In this document: positions 1 to 8,708 of the stretch, in pieces
Numbering within the stretch: position 1 is the stretch's first letter
How the letters are laid out: each line of letters opens with the position of its first letter
NCBI GenBank assembly: GCA_964650405.1
Contig: CAZYTO010000011.1
Span: 1 to 46,117 of the forward strand
Origin: CAZYTO01 sp964650405
GTDB lineage: Bacteria; Acidobacteriota; Thermoanaerobaculia; Gp7-AA8
Reading direction: 5' to 3'
DNA length: 46,117 nt
The notes under the pieces: generated by a model
Told to the model about the DNA's origin: nothing
Seen by the model: only the letters and a program-made list of their open reading frames with translations
Databases searched by the model: none
Translations under genes and position numbers: made by a program

Positions 1-718
1 GGTCACTCGTTCCAATTTCTCGGAACGACGGGCATGACGTAGCGCGCTCCGCCAGTGCTTCGCTGGCCAGGACGTAGTCGAGGCGCCAGCCGATGTTGCG
101 CTGGCGCAGATTGCGCCATGGCGCCCACCAACTGAAGTAGTTCTCGTCGTCCGGATACAGCTTGCGACCCACGTCCACGAGCCCCTCGGCCAGCATGGCC
201 TCGAGGAGGTCGCGCTCCTCCTGGCGCTGCCCGATGACGTTCGGCTTGCGCTCCTTGGGGTGTACATCCATGTCGGTTCGGGCGATGTTGTAGTCCCCGC
301 AGATGACGAGATTCAGCCCCTGCTCGCGATGCGCGCGCGCGTATCCGATCAACGCCCGCACGAACGCCACCTTCGCGTCGTAGTCCTTCCCTCCGTTCGG
401 CACGTAGACGGAGGCGTAAACCGTGTCGCCGGCCCGGGCCTGGACGATACGCGTCTCGTTGTCGAACTCGGGATGCGTGAATACCGGCGCGTCCGGAAAC
501 GTCGCCCGGCGGAGATGCAGGGCCACTCCCGAGTACGCCCCGGCGCCGTGCCAGTAACACCAGTAGTCCTTCAGCTCGAACAGCACCCCGGGGATCTGGT
601 CGAGCCTGGCCTTGAGCTCCTGCAGGCAGATGACGTCCGGCTGCACCGTCGCGACCCACTCCGTGAGCTGATCGTGGCGGGCCCGGATCCCGTTGACGTT
701 CCAGGTAGCGATCTTCAT
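1..718 (-). CDS. xthA: Exodeoxyribonuclease III (C-terminus cut off)
   Basis: AP endonuclease / 3'-5' exonuclease of base-excision repair. Reading from the ATG at 718, the protein begins MKIATWNVNGIRAR, the N-terminal signature of the ExoIII/APE1 fold. It continues with the metal-binding LQELK stretch, a YVPNGG segment and the GDYNIAR catalytic segment. The frame is open to the window edge and ends in ...EIGTSD, so the conserved SDH catalytic histidine would be the next codon. About 239 residues are visible, against roughly 255-270 for the family. A longer overlapping reading frame in this stretch is a shadow. The next gene is divergent (865 +), with 146 bases between them. Confidence 0.95.
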   Translation of the reverse strand, partial: MKIATWNVNGIRARHDQLTEWVATVQPDVICLQELKARLDQIPGVLFELKDYWCYWHGAGAYSGVALHLRRATFPDAPVFTHPEFDNETRIVQARAGDTVYASVYVPNGGKDYDAKVAFVRALIGYARAHREQGLNLVICGDYNIARTDMDVHPKERKPNVIGQRQEERDLLEAMLAEGLVDVGRKLYPDDENYFSWWAPWRNLRQRNIGWRLDYVLASEALAERATSCPSFREIGTSD

Positions 719-864
719 GGCGCCGCGCATTGTCCCCTCCGCGGTTCAGGCTGTCCATGGCGACGGACGCGCCGGCAGCTCGGGACGGCCCGGGAGGGCG
801 GAATAGGCGGCGCCATTTCTGCAAGAGTCCGGCTCGGTATCTACCGACCTTCTGGGAGACATCT

Positions 865-1530
865 ATGCGCAAACTGGCTCTTCTGCTCCTGCTCGTCCTC
901 GTCACCCCGTCGCTCCTCGCCCAGGATTGGCGCGACCGCCGCGGCGATCGCTACGACCACTCCCGCGACAATTCGTTCGAGCTCACTCCGTTCGCCGGCT
1001 ACCGGTGGGGCGGAACGCTCTACTCGAACACGGGCCTCTTCAACCAGGACGTCGACCTGGAAAGCTCGGCGAACTTCGGGGTCAGTCTCGGTATCCCGAT
1101 CGGCGGCAACTTGAAGGTCGAGCTCCTGGCCGATCACTCGAACACCAACCTCACCACGAGCAATGGCGCGATCTTCGGACACAATAACCGGGTGGGGAAA
1201 ATCGACGTGAACTACTTCCAGGCCGGGCTGCAGATCCCGTTCAGTACGGGCCGCGGCGCGGTGCCGTTCGTGGTGGTGAGCGCAGGAGTGGCCAACCTCG
1301 ACCCGAAGGTCGCCGGCGCGAGCTCGGCGAACCGCTTCTCGGCCTCGGCGGGAATCGGCGTGAAAGTGCCCATCAACCGTAACGCCGGCTTCCGCATCGA
1401 AGGGCGCGGGTTCTACACCTCGACGAACAACAGCAACGACAACTGCCACGGCGGTTGCTACGGCTACTACTCCAACCGCGACTACCTCTACCAGGGCGAG
1501 GCCAACATCGGCATCTACTTCAAGTTCTGA
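865..1530 (+). CDS. Outer-membrane beta-barrel protein
   Basis: A 221-residue secreted protein. It has a classical signal peptide (MRKLAL, then a leucine-rich core, cleavage near LLAQ-D) followed by a barrel-like sequence: alternating hydrophobic and polar residues, FELTPFAGYRWGG early on, many Asn/Gly turns and a C-terminal phenylalanine (GIYFKF) as recognised by the BAM machinery. A Gly/Tyr/Asn-rich loop precedes the last strand. The ATG at 865 is chosen because GGGAG lies 5-9 bases upstream and the signal peptide starts there; an upstream TTG extension has no SD. It resembles the small OmpW/OprF-like porin-fold proteins, but the function cannot be assigned. It stands alone. Confidence 0.85.
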   Translation: MRKLALLLLLVLVTPSLLAQDWRDRRGDRYDHSRDNSFELTPFAGYRWGGTLYSNTGLFNQDVDLESSANFGVSLGIPIGGNLKVELLADHSNTNLTTSNGAIFGHNNRVGKIDVNYFQAGLQIPFSTGRGAVPFVVVSAGVANLDPKVAGASSANRFSASAGIGVKVPINRNAGFRIEGRGFYTSTNNSNDNCHGGCYGYYSNRDYLYQGEANIGIYFKF

Positions 1531-1551
1531 GTGCCGAGTGCTGGCGGCTGG

Positions 1552-1590
1552 GGGCATGAGGGCATGAGGGCATGAGTAATGGGGCATGAG
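1552..1590. repeat. Short tandem word repeat, unit GGCATGAG
   Basis: Three head-to-tail copies of ggcatgag at 1553-1576 and a fourth after taat at 1583-1590. They fill the space between the barrel gene and the convergent ABC permease. This is one of several spacer-specific word repeats in the left half of the window. Confidence 0.8.
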
Positions 1591-1667
1591 TGGCTTTGGG
1601 GTCTGCCTCGCGCGTCGCAGCTCGATACCGAAGGATGACGGGCACGTTCGCGCACGCGGCCGTGCCC

Positions 1668-2708
1668 CTACTGCCAGCGGAAGATCTTCAGCCCGATCGT
1701 GAACGTCACCACGGCCCAGAGCAGCAGGGTGATCAGTGCAGGAAGGATCGCCGTGACGGGCATGGCGTCGTTGACCACCGCGCGCAGCGCATCGGTGAGC
1801 ACGGTCAGCGGCAGGGCCCGGATGATCGGCTTGACCGAGTCGGGAAAGCGCTCGTAGGAAAAGAAGACGCCCGAACAGAGCCACATCGGCATCATCACCA
1901 GATTCATCAGCCCGCTCACCGCTTCGATCGTCCGCGCCCGTGAAGCGGTCAGCAGGCCGATGCCCGAGAAGGCGAAGCCGCCGACGATGCAAAGGGCCGT
2001 CAATGTGAACAACGATCCGTTCACCCGCACGCCGAAGACGATCCAGCCGAAGGCGATGACGACCGTAGACTCCACGACAAGGAAGGCCAGGCGGGAGAAG
2101 AACTGCGAGAGCATGTACTCGCTCTTGCGCATGGGCGTGGCGATGAAGCGCTTGAGCAGCTTCTTCATCCGCGCATTCACCACCGTGAAGCTGATGCTCC
2201 ACATCCCCGTGCCCATCAGGTTCATGCCGACCAGGCCGGGGATGAGGAAGTCGATGTAGCGCGCCCCCTGCTCGTGAACGAGTGTGTCGCTGGAGGCCAG
2301 GAGGTCCTTCCGGCCGGCCGCCGATTGCAACGCGTCGTCGGCTTCGCGCCGTGCCGTGCGCGCATCGGGACGGGTCGGATCGAAGCTGTAGGTGACGGCG
2401 CCATCGCCGCTTACCAGCAGCGAGACCTTGCCGCGGCGCAGCGCCGCCCGCGCCTCAGGCTCACTCAGGACCCGCGGCAGCAGGTCCGCCGCCCTCCGGA
2501 GCGCGGCCAGCCGCTGCTGGGCGTTCGGACCGGCGATCACGGCCACGGGAATCTTGTCCGGAGCCTTGTCACGGAAAGCCAGTCCCAGCGAGACGGCGAG
2601 CAGGAGGGGAAAGATGAAAACCCAGAAAATGGCCTCCGGCTCGCGAGCGAACTCCTTGGTCCGCACGATCGTCAGCTCGAGGATGGGCGGACGGATGCGC
2701 GTGCTCAT
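1668..2708 (-). CDS. ABC-2 type transporter permease
   Basis: Membrane subunit of an exporter, 346 residues from the ATG at 2708. It has an N-terminal transmembrane helix (residues about 20-40, IFWVFIFPLLLAVSLGLAF), then a long extracytoplasmic domain of about 170 residues. Five hydrophobic segments follow in the C-terminal half, with the ABC-2 signature region around MPMWLCSGVFFSYERFP. This layout matches the YhfE/LptF-free 'ABC-2 membrane 3' permeases used for drug, lipid or antibiotic export. Its ATG overlaps the stop of the ATPase gene by four bases (ATGA), so the two are translationally coupled. The substrate is unknown. Confidence 0.9.
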   Translation of the reverse strand: MSTRIRPPILELTIVRTKEFAREPEAIFWVFIFPLLLAVSLGLAFRDKAPDKIPVAVIAGPNAQQRLAALRRAADLLPRVLSEPEARAALRRGKVSLLVSGDGAVTYSFDPTRPDARTARREADDALQSAAGRKDLLASSDTLVHEQGARYIDFLIPGLVGMNLMGTGMWSISFTVVNARMKKLLKRFIATPMRKSEYMLSQFFSRLAFLVVESTVVIAFGWIVFGVRVNGSLFTLTALCIVGGFAFSGIGLLTASRARTIEAVSGLMNLVMMPMWLCSGVFFSYERFPDSVKPIIRALPLTVLTDALRAVVNDAMPVTAILPALITLLLWAVVTFTIGLKIFRWQ

Positions 2709-3661
2709 GTGTCGCGAAGCTCCCTTCCCGTGAGTGAAACGAACAGGTCCTCCAGCGTGGCCGCATGCGTGGAGAGCGTGACGAGTTTCGCCTGGTGACG
2801 CTCGACCGTGGCGATGAGCTGGGGCACGGCCACGGCCAGCGAGTCGACCCGAAGCTGCCATGCCTCGCCTCGAGGCGTGGCTCCATGGCAGCCGGGCAGC
2901 TCCAGGCACGCGGCCTCCGGAAGCGGCGGCTCGCTCGTGAATTCGATGATGTTCGCTGCATCGAGCCGGGCGATCAGCTCCCGAGGCGTACCGAGGGCGA
3001 TGAGATGACCGTGATCGACGATGGCCACCCGGTCACAGAGACGCTCCGCCTCTTCCATGTAGTGCGTCGTCAGCAGGACGGTTCCGCCCCTGGCCCGGAA
3101 GCGGCCGACGACGTCCCAAAGCTCCAGCCGGCTCTGCGGGTCGAGACCGGTCGTCGGTTCGTCGAGAAACAGGATCTCCGGATCGCCGACGAGCGCGCAG
3201 GCGACCGCCAGGCGCTGCTTCTGACCGCCGGACAGCTTTCCCACCCGGGAGTTGCGCTTCTCCTCGAGCGACAGGTCCCGCAGCAACTCCTCGGGATCGT
3301 GTCCGTTGCGGTAGAACGAGCGGAAGAGGCGCAGGGTCTCGAAGACTGTGAGCTTCTCGGCGAGCTGCGTTTCCTGCAGCGACACGCCGATCAGCTCGCG
3401 GAGCTCGCGCTCATGCCTGTCCCAGCGCCTGCCGAGGATCTCCACGTCGCCGCCGTCGGGCGAGGTGAGGCCTTCCAGCACCTCGATGGTGGTCGTTTTC
3501 CCGGCTCCGTTGGGCCCGAGCAGGCCGAAACACTCGCCGCGCTCGACGCAGAGATCGAGCCCGTCGACGGCCTTCACGTCGGGAAAGTACTTCTTCAATC
3601 CCTGGCAGGAGACGACGAAATCGCGCGACACGCGCGGCACGATACACTGAACGAGGAGCAC
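2705..3661 (-). CDS. ABC transporter ATP-binding protein
   Basis: Nucleotide-binding subunit partnering the permease at 1668-2708. It has Walker A GPNGAGKTT, a Q-loop (SLQETQL), signature LSGGQKQRL, Walker B ILFLDEPTTGLD and an H-loop (LLTTHYMEEAE). A C-terminal extension of about 90 residues is typical of DrrA/CcmA-like export ATPases (DUF4162-type region). The start is uncertain: GTG codons at 3661 and 3631 are both possible and neither has a clear SD. The longer form is given. The product would energise export by the coupled permease. Confidence 0.92.
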   Translation of the reverse strand: MLLVQCIVPRVSRDFVVSCQGLKKYFPDVKAVDGLDLCVERGECFGLLGPNGAGKTTTIEVLEGLTSPDGGDVEILGRRWDRHERELRELIGVSLQETQLAEKLTVFETLRLFRSFYRNGHDPEELLRDLSLEEKRNSRVGKLSGGQKQRLAVACALVGDPEILFLDEPTTGLDPQSRLELWDVVGRFRARGGTVLLTTHYMEEAERLCDRVAIVDHGHLIALGTPRELIARLDAANIIEFTSEPPLPEAACLELPGCHGATPRGEAWQLRVDSLAVAVPQLIATVERHQAKLVTLSTHAATLEDLFVSLTGRELRDT

Positions 3662-3683
3662 AGCGCAGCAGGCCAGGATGGTT

Positions 3684-3714
3684 CCCGCTCGCCGCTCGCC
3701 CTCAGCCGCTCGCC
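3684..3714. repeat. Word repeat CCGCTCGCC in spacer
   Basis: Three copies of cgctcgcc (cccgctcgccgctcgcc, then ccgctcgcc) sit immediately before the oxidoreductase ATG. The same word returns in the spacer after that gene (4690-4731). It returns in reverse orientation inside the M14 peptidase gene near 16416-16460. Confidence 0.7.
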
Positions 3715-3716
3715 AA

Positions 3717-4676
3717 ATGAAAGCCGTCGTCTTCGATCACTACGGTGATGAATCCGTGCTTCGGCTCGGGGACACGCCGAGCCCGCCGCTCGGCAGCCAC
3801 GACGTGCGCATTCGCGTGCGAACCTCGGGAGTCAATCGCGCCGATCTGTTGCAGCGTCAGGGACACTATCCGCCGCCCGCCGGCGCATCGGAGATCCTCG
3901 GACTGGAGTGCGCCGGCGAAGTCCTCGAGACCGGAAGCGACGTTCACTCGTGGCGTGCCGGCGAGCGTGTCATGGCCCTCCTGGCCGGAGGCGGCTACGC
4001 CGAGGAGGCCGTCGTCGATGCCGGATCGGTGATGCCGGTCCCGGCGGCGTTGAGCGACATCGAAGCAGGCGCCGTGCCCGAGGTCTTCCTGACCGTCTAC
4101 CTGACCGTCTTCATGCTCGCCCGCGCACAACCCGGTGAGACGCTCCTCGTGCATGGCGGCGGCAGCGGGATCGGTACGGCGGCCACGACCCTGGCCAAAC
4201 GCGCCGGGCTGCGCGTCCTCGTCACCGCCGGCTCACGGGAGAAATGCGAGCGCTGCCTCGCTCACGGTGCCGATCTGGCGATCAACTACCGCGAGGAGGA
4301 TTTCGTCGAGAAGGCCCGCGGCGCCGACATCATCCTCGACCACATCGGCGCGCCCTATCTCCCGCGAGATCTCGAAGCCCTGGGGATCGGCGGCCGGGTG
4401 GTGCTCATCGGCTCGATGGGCGGAGGCAGGACCGCTGAGATCGACGTAAGCAAAGTCCTCGGGCGGCGGCAGCAGATCATCGGTTCGACCCTGCGCGCGC
4501 GCCCCGTTGCCGAAAAAGCGCAGATCACCCGCTCGTTTCTCGAGCGCTTCGGCGAAGAGCTGGCCGGCGGCGCGATCCGGCCGGTGATCGATCGCACCTT
4601 CCGCGCCGACGATGTCGCCGAGGCGCATCGGGCCATGGCCGCCGATCACTTCGGCAAGATCGTGCTGACGTGGTGA
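3717..4676 (+). CDS. NAD(P)H:quinone oxidoreductase, PIG3-like MDR family
   Basis: A 319-residue zinc-free medium-chain dehydrogenase/reductase. The N-terminal GroES-like domain carries TSGVNRADLLQRQGHYPPP, the PIG3/QorA-type sequence around the substrate cleft. The Rossmann fold is marked by LVHGGGSGIGTAATTLAK, and the family's ALGIGGRVVLIGSMGG block follows. No zinc-ligand cysteines are present. It probably reduces quinones or enones with NADPH in the cytosol. The ATG at 3717 is chosen because homologues start MKAVVFDHYG; an upstream GTG would translate the spacer repeat. It is a single gene, divergent from the ABC operon. Confidence 0.93.
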   Translation: MKAVVFDHYGDESVLRLGDTPSPPLGSHDVRIRVRTSGVNRADLLQRQGHYPPPAGASEILGLECAGEVLETGSDVHSWRAGERVMALLAGGGYAEEAVVDAGSVMPVPAALSDIEAGAVPEVFLTVYLTVFMLARAQPGETLLVHGGGSGIGTAATTLAKRAGLRVLVTAGSREKCERCLAHGADLAINYREEDFVEKARGADIILDHIGAPYLPRDLEALGIGGRVVLIGSMGGGRTAEIDVSKVLGRRQQIIGSTLRARPVAEKAQITRSFLERFGEELAGGAIRPVIDRTFRADDVAEAHRAMAADHFGKIVLTW

Positions 4677-4689
4677 CCGCGCACTGAAC

Positions 4690-4731
4690 CCCGCTTGCCC
4701 GCTCGCCGCTCGCCCCAACCCGCTCGCCGCT
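4690..4731. repeat. Word repeat CCGCTCGCC in spacer, second locus
   Basis: Cgcttgcccgctcgccgctcgcc followed by cccgctcgccgcttc: about four degenerate copies of the same word as at 3684-3714. They fill the space between two convergent genes. Confidence 0.7.
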
Positions 4732-5247
4732 TCACTTGCAGCGCTTCGACCACTCCGACAGCTGCTCGCGTTGAGGATTGAGGCCGGGTACTTCGTGCCG
4801 CAGCGTGTCGACCGTGGTCCGCTGGCAGTCGTACAGCGTGAACCGGTCGATGTCGCCGGTGCCGCTCATGGCGGCGTCGAGCGCGTTCCGGCCGTTGCCG
4901 TCGGTGCGACGCGGATTCGCACCGTGCTCGAGCAGCAGCGTCACGATCGGTGTGTAGCCGTAGCCTGCGGCCATGATCAGCGGGGTGACACCCTTCGGGC
5001 TTGCTGCATTCGGGTCGGCGCCGGCATCGAGGAGCGCCTGCACGGACTCGATCCTGTTCTTGTGGACGGCATGTTCGAGCGGCGTCCATCCGTTGACTCC
5101 GCCCCGCCCGTTTGGATTCGCGCCGCCGGCCACGAGCGCCCGGATGCGTGCCGTGTCTCCGTCACGGGCGGCGCCGATCAGCGGTGTCGTGGGGGTGCGG
5201 GCGCAGTAGGCCGCCAGCCAAAGAGCGAGCACGCCGATTCTTCTCAT
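4732..5247 (-). CDS. Exported ankyrin-repeat protein
   Basis: A 171-residue protein. It starts MRRIGVLALWLAAYCA, a signal peptide or signal anchor; the cysteine suggests a lipobox, but Tyr at position -1 is non-canonical. Three to four ankyrin repeats follow (TPLIGAARDGD, GWTPLEHAVHKNRIE, GVTPLIMAAGYGYTP, GRNALDAAMSG), then a short C-terminal tail. It is likely a periplasmic protein-protein interaction module. The ATG at 5247 was chosen for the signal peptide; an upstream in-frame start would add a non-signal extension. It lies 31 bases after the Nudix gene on the same strand and is probably cotranscribed with it. Confidence 0.85.
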   Translation of the reverse strand: MRRIGVLALWLAAYCARTPTTPLIGAARDGDTARIRALVAGGANPNGRGGVNGWTPLEHAVHKNRIESVQALLDAGADPNAASPKGVTPLIMAAGYGYTPIVTLLLEHGANPRRTDGNGRNALDAAMSGTGDIDRFTLYDCQRTTVDTLRHEVPGLNPQREQLSEWSKRCK

Positions 5248-5278
5248 GGACGCAATATGCTCCGTGGAGTCGCATACG

Positions 5279-5794
5279 TCAAGGACTTGTTGTGACAAAG
5301 CGCAACCCCGCCCACACCTTCATGTCGATGAAGATTCCGGCCTGTTCCTGCGCCCGCAGCCAGAGGTCGATGCCGTCGAGCGGAACCACGTGGACGGTGA
5401 TGTTCTCGCTTCCCACGCCACCGCCCGGTCCGGTTCGCACGAGACCGGAGGCGCGGGCCAGGACGACTTTTTCCGAGGTGATGCCCGGGGAGGTTGTTCC
5501 CGTAGTGAGGAGCTCGACATGCCTGCAGGTGAAGCCTGTCTCTTCCTCGAGCTCCTTCATCGCCGTCGACGCCGCGTCCGCGTTCGGATCGTCATCTCCG
5601 ATGAGACCTGCCGGGAGGTCGATCACGTTCGCGTCCACGGGCTTCCTGGCCTGCTCGGTCAGGACGATCTCGCCCTCATCGGTCACGGCAATCACCGCAA
5701 CAGCCGCTTTGCCTTTCTGCCGCTCCACGTATTGCCAGCCATCGCGCTCGAGCAGCAGAAGGATGGAAGTGGCGTGCAGCGCGTTCGGTTCCAT
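5279..5794 (-). CDS. Nudix hydrolase (ADP-ribose pyrophosphatase-like)
   Basis: A 171-residue Nudix-fold protein. The Nudix box is recognisable as LPAGLIGDDD followed by MKELEEETGF. The glutamates that bind the metal are present. The usual first Glu of the box is Asp, the usual Arg before the Glu is Lys, and the box is slightly longer than the consensus. Upstream, VIAVTDEGEIVLTEQ.R is typical of the ADP-ribose pyrophosphatase subfamily, which cleaves ADP-sugars to AMP and sugar phosphate. Its ATG at 5794 lies 9 bases after the radical SAM gene, in a minus-strand run 7884 to 4732. Confidence 0.88.
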   Translation of the reverse strand: MEPNALHATSILLLLERDGWQYVERQKGKAAVAVIAVTDEGEIVLTEQARKPVDANVIDLPAGLIGDDDPNADAASTAMKELEEETGFTCRHVELLTTGTTSPGITSEKVVLARASGLVRTGPGGGVGSENITVHVVPLDGIDLWLRAQEQAGIFIDMKVWAGLRFVTTSP

Positions 5795-5803
5795 GCGGCA
5801 ACG

Positions 5804-6895
5804 CTAACCGAAAAGCGTGCCCTGTGCGCTCGGCCGCCGGAAATGCGCGGTCGAGTGCCGGCGCGAGACCTCGTTGAATCCGAGCTTGCGTGCCGTGACG
5901 TCGAAGAGGGTGTGGATCTGTTCGGCGTACTTGCCGGTGCCCCGCCCACGCTGGCCCCAGGCGGAGTTGTACAGCTTGCCGTCGCGCATCTCCCGGATGC
6001 GCCCCAGCACCTTCTCCTTCCGCTCCGGGAAATGCTCCTCCAGCCACCTCTCGAACAGCGGCGCCACGGCCCACGGCAGGCGCAGGACGACGAAGCCGGC
6101 CGACGTAGCGCCGGCGTCCCGCGCCCCCTTCAGGATCGCCGGCAGCTCGTGATCGTTGATGGCCGGAATCAGCGGTGCGGCCATGACCGCCACCGGGATT
6201 CCCGCCCTGGCCAGTACTTCGATCGCCGCGAGGCGATTGGCCGGCGTCGACGTGCGCGGCTCCATGATGCGATGGAGGTCCGGGTCGAGCGTGGTGACGG
6301 AGACGGCCACGCTGGCCGCTTCGTGTTGGGCAAGGTCGCCGAGGTAATCGACGTCGCGCGTGACGAGCTGGTTCTTCGTGATCAGCGCGACAGGATTGCG
6401 GAACTCCGCCAGCACGGCCAGGCAGCGCCGGGTGATCTCCAGCTTTCGCTCGATGGGCTGATAAGGATCAGTGATGCCGCTGATCATGATCGTCTCCGGC
6501 TGCCACGACTTCTTCATCAGCTCCTCGCGCAGCAGCTCCGGCGCGTCCTCTTTCACCACGATCTTCGACTCGAAGTCGAGGCCGGCGGAGAAGCCGAGAT
6601 ACTCATGCGTCGGCCGGGCAAAACAGTAGATGCAGCCGTGCTCGCAGCCCCGGTAGGGATTGAGGCTCGAATCGAAGCCGAGATCCGGGCTGTCGTTGTG
6701 GGCGATGATCGAGCGGGATGGATCCCGAAGGTAGATCGTGCGCTGCTGGGGCGCCTCCTCGTCGACCCAGGCCTCGTCATCGACGACGTACTCGAGCGAT
6801 TCGAAGCGGTTCTGCGGATTCCAGCTCGCGCCGCGGCCCTTGAGGGGGGTGCCAGGTGCCTGGCGCTGAGTGCCGCGCGGCTTCTCCGCATTCAT
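5804..6895 (-). CDS. PA0069-family radical SAM protein
   Basis: A 363-residue SplB-like radical SAM protein. The cluster motif is NPYRGCEHGCIYCFARPTH (C-x3-C-x2-C), preceded by the family's HNDSPDLGFDSSLNPY region. SGITDPYQPIE and the SVTTLD(P) strands are typical of the PA0069 subgroup of 'DNA repair photolyase-like' proteins. The reaction is not established for this subgroup. The start ATG at 6895 overlaps the alcohol dehydrogenase stop by four bases (ATGA), which implies coupling. The first 30 residues are low-complexity and basic. Confidence 0.92.
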   Translation of the reverse strand: MNAEKPRGTQRQAPGTPLKGRGASWNPQNRFESLEYVVDDEAWVDEEAPQQRTIYLRDPSRSIIAHNDSPDLGFDSSLNPYRGCEHGCIYCFARPTHEYLGFSAGLDFESKIVVKEDAPELLREELMKKSWQPETIMISGITDPYQPIERKLEITRRCLAVLAEFRNPVALITKNQLVTRDVDYLGDLAQHEAASVAVSVTTLDPDLHRIMEPRTSTPANRLAAIEVLARAGIPVAVMAAPLIPAINDHELPAILKGARDAGATSAGFVVLRLPWAVAPLFERWLEEHFPERKEKVLGRIREMRDGKLYNSAWGQRGRGTGKYAEQIHTLFDVTARKLGFNEVSRRHSTAHFRRPSAQGTLFG

Positions 6896-7884
6896 CGTCC
6901 GGCCTCAGGATCCGGGATCAATACCGCTGTCCCGGTCAGCTTGCCGCTCCGCAGATCGCTGAGCGCCTCATTCGCCCGTTCCAGCGGGTATTCGGTCCGC
7001 TGGGTCTCGATGCGCATTGTCTGCAGAAGCGCGAAGAGCTCCTCGCCATCACGCCTGGTGAGGTTGGCTACCGAGCGGATCGACCGCTCGCCCCAGAGCA
7101 GGGCATACGGAAACGACGGGATGTCGCTCATGTGAATGCCGGCGCAGACGACCGTCCCGCCCTTCACGACATGCCGGAGGGCCGTGACCACGAGCTCGCC
7201 TGCAGGCGCGAAGAGAATCGCCGCGTCGAGCGGCTCGGGCGGCGCGTCGGTCGAGCCGCCTGCCCATGCCGCGCCCATGGCGCGCGCGAAGGTTTGGGCA
7301 GCCGTGTCCCCGCCGCGCGTGAACGCAAAGACGCTGGCCCCGCGGGCACGAGCGATCTGGACGAGGATCTGCGCCGACGAGCCGAATCCGTAGAAACCGA
7401 GGCGCTTCGCATCGCCCGCCATTCGCAGCGCGCGGTAGCCGATCAGCCCTGCACATAGCAGCGGCGCCGCTTCGCTGGCCGAGTAACTGTCCGGAATGCG
7501 GAAACAGTAGCGGGCATCCGCGACTGCGTACCCGGCATACCCGCCGTCGCGCGTGTAGCCGGTGAAGAGCGCGCGGTCGCAGAGATTCTCGCGGCCCGTC
7601 GTGCAGTAGACACAGACGCCGCACGTCCAGCCGAGCCATGGAACGCCAATCCGATCTCCCTCGACGAAGCCGCCCGCCGCCTTCACCACGCGGCCGGCGA
7701 TCTGATGGCCGATGACCAGCGGCAGCTTCGGATCGGCCAGCTCGCCGTCGACGACGTGCAGGTCCGTACGGCAGACCGCACAGGCCTCGACCTTCAAGAG
7801 CACCTCGCCTTCGCGCGGTTCAGGCACGGGCAGGTCCGCGAGCACGAGTGGCTCGTGTTGCCGCTTGAGGAGCATTGCACGCAC
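6892..7884 (-). CDS. Zinc-dependent alcohol dehydrogenase
   Basis: A 330-residue MDR alcohol dehydrogenase. Catalytic zinc ligands are visible as CAVCRTDLHVVDGEL and GHQIAGRV. The structural zinc site has four cysteines in CGVCVYCTTGRENLC. The Rossmann segment is LGFYGFGSSAQI, which deviates from GxGxxG. It belongs to the AdhP-like group in which the substrate-binding segment reads TGYTRDGGYAGYAVAD. GTG at 7884 is used because homologues start with the equivalent of MRAMLL; ATG at 7875 would lose three residues. It is the first gene of a four-gene minus-strand run (dehydrogenase, radical SAM, Nudix, ankyrin). Confidence 0.93.
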   Translation of the reverse strand: MRAMLLKRQHEPLVLADLPVPEPREGEVLLKVEACAVCRTDLHVVDGELADPKLPLVIGHQIAGRVVKAAGGFVEGDRIGVPWLGWTCGVCVYCTTGRENLCDRALFTGYTRDGGYAGYAVADARYCFRIPDSYSASEAAPLLCAGLIGYRALRMAGDAKRLGFYGFGSSAQILVQIARARGASVFAFTRGGDTAAQTFARAMGAAWAGGSTDAPPEPLDAAILFAPAGELVVTALRHVVKGGTVVCAGIHMSDIPSFPYALLWGERSIRSVANLTRRDGEELFALLQTMRIETQRTEYPLERANEALSDLRSGKLTGTAVLIPDPEAGR

Positions 7885-7933
7885 ACACGTAGCCTAGCGC
7901 GCGCGTCAAGGAACTCTACGAATAGTGGATTGG

Positions 7934-8155
7934 CTAGGACTTCGGAGCACTGGAACGACGCGATGCTCGCAGTTTCGTAACTGCAGTAATCCCCGCACCT
8001 GCAGGTGAGACCACCATGACGACGGGACTGGCATCCAGCGCGGCAACAACCGCCAGCCCGACGGAGGCCAGCGACGCGATGTCGCTGATGAGTTCCGTTT
8101 GATCGGGTGTCAGATGCGAAGAGGCCGGTGACGCGCCGCCGTTAGTGTCAGACAT
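7934..8155 (-). CDS. Small hypothetical protein with one hydrophobic helix
   Basis: A 73-residue protein starting MSDTNGGASPASSHLTP. It has one hydrophobic Ala/Val-rich segment (about residues 25-55, LASVGLAVVAALDASPVVMVVSPAGAGI) and a basic C-terminus. AGGA lies 8 bases before the ATG at 8155; an ATG at 8164 is possible but has no SD. It follows the four-helix membrane protein at 8166-8573 by 10 bases and is likely cotranscribed with it. The family is not recognised. Confidence 0.65.
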   Translation of the reverse strand: MSDTNGGASPASSHLTPDQTELISDIASLASVGLAVVAALDASPVVMVVSPAGAGITAVTKLRASRRSSAPKS

Positions 8156-8165
8156 GGTGAGCATC

Positions 8166-8573
8166 CTATACCCCTTTGATAATCAAAACGAAGGCGCACA
8201 TCAAGCCTGAACCAGCGACGTTCGAGAGTATTCCGAGGCGAAGAAACTGTCCCCCTTCGGCCCGTTTCTCCCAGTCCCGGTGTGTTGCCAGGACCCAAAG
8301 AAGAATGAGGAACGTCACACAGGCAAATCCTGCCGTCGCAGCAAGTTGATTCGCCAGTCCGGGAGGCGGCGCAGCTTGTTGCATCTGTTTGGCAAGATCG
8401 AACAGATTCACCAACGCCGCGGAGAGCGCTGCGAGTGTGAACTCCACACCCAAGTAGAAGTCTCTACGCTCCCACGTTGATCCACGCACGAGTTTCCGAG
8501 CGAAGGCACCACAAAGAAGCAGGATGATCGGTATCACCACCGCCATGAAGTACGGATGAAGAAGGACCTTCAA
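8166..8573 (-). CDS. Small four-helix membrane protein
   Basis: A 135-residue protein with four predicted membrane segments (about residues 8-28, 44-60, 78-98 and 112-133). A charged loop WERRDFYLGVE follows the first and HRDWEKRAEGG precedes the last. The chosen start is TTG at 8573, because GGAG stands five bases upstream; the first in-frame ATG (8546) would remove part of helix 1. It pairs with the small gene downstream. No family is recognised; the size and topology would fit a holin- or sensor-like accessory protein, but nothing in the sequence shows it. Confidence 0.7.
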   Translation of the reverse strand: MKVLLHPYFMAVVIPIILLLCGAFARKLVRGSTWERRDFYLGVEFTLAALSAALVNLFDLAKQMQQAAPPPGLANQLAATAGFACVTFLILLWVLATHRDWEKRAEGGQFLRLGILSNVAGSGLMCAFVLIIKGV

Positions 8574-8708
8574 TTACGCTCCATGTCTTACATAATTCTA
8601 AGCATATGAAATCGTTCGACGTCAACGACTTCCGAAATGATCGCGATCCGCTGGGAGAGTGGACGGTGCGCAAGCCGCGTTGAGGCAGCGTGCTGGCGAC
8701 ACGCACGT

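Noticed and set aside
841..2202. 453-codon minus-strand frame over the barrel gene and permease
   Set aside because: Covers the signal peptide gene in antisense; Arg/His-rich shadow composition.
5246..7135. 629-codon plus-strand open frame
   Set aside because: Antisense to the Nudix, radical SAM and dehydrogenase genes; no domain seen.
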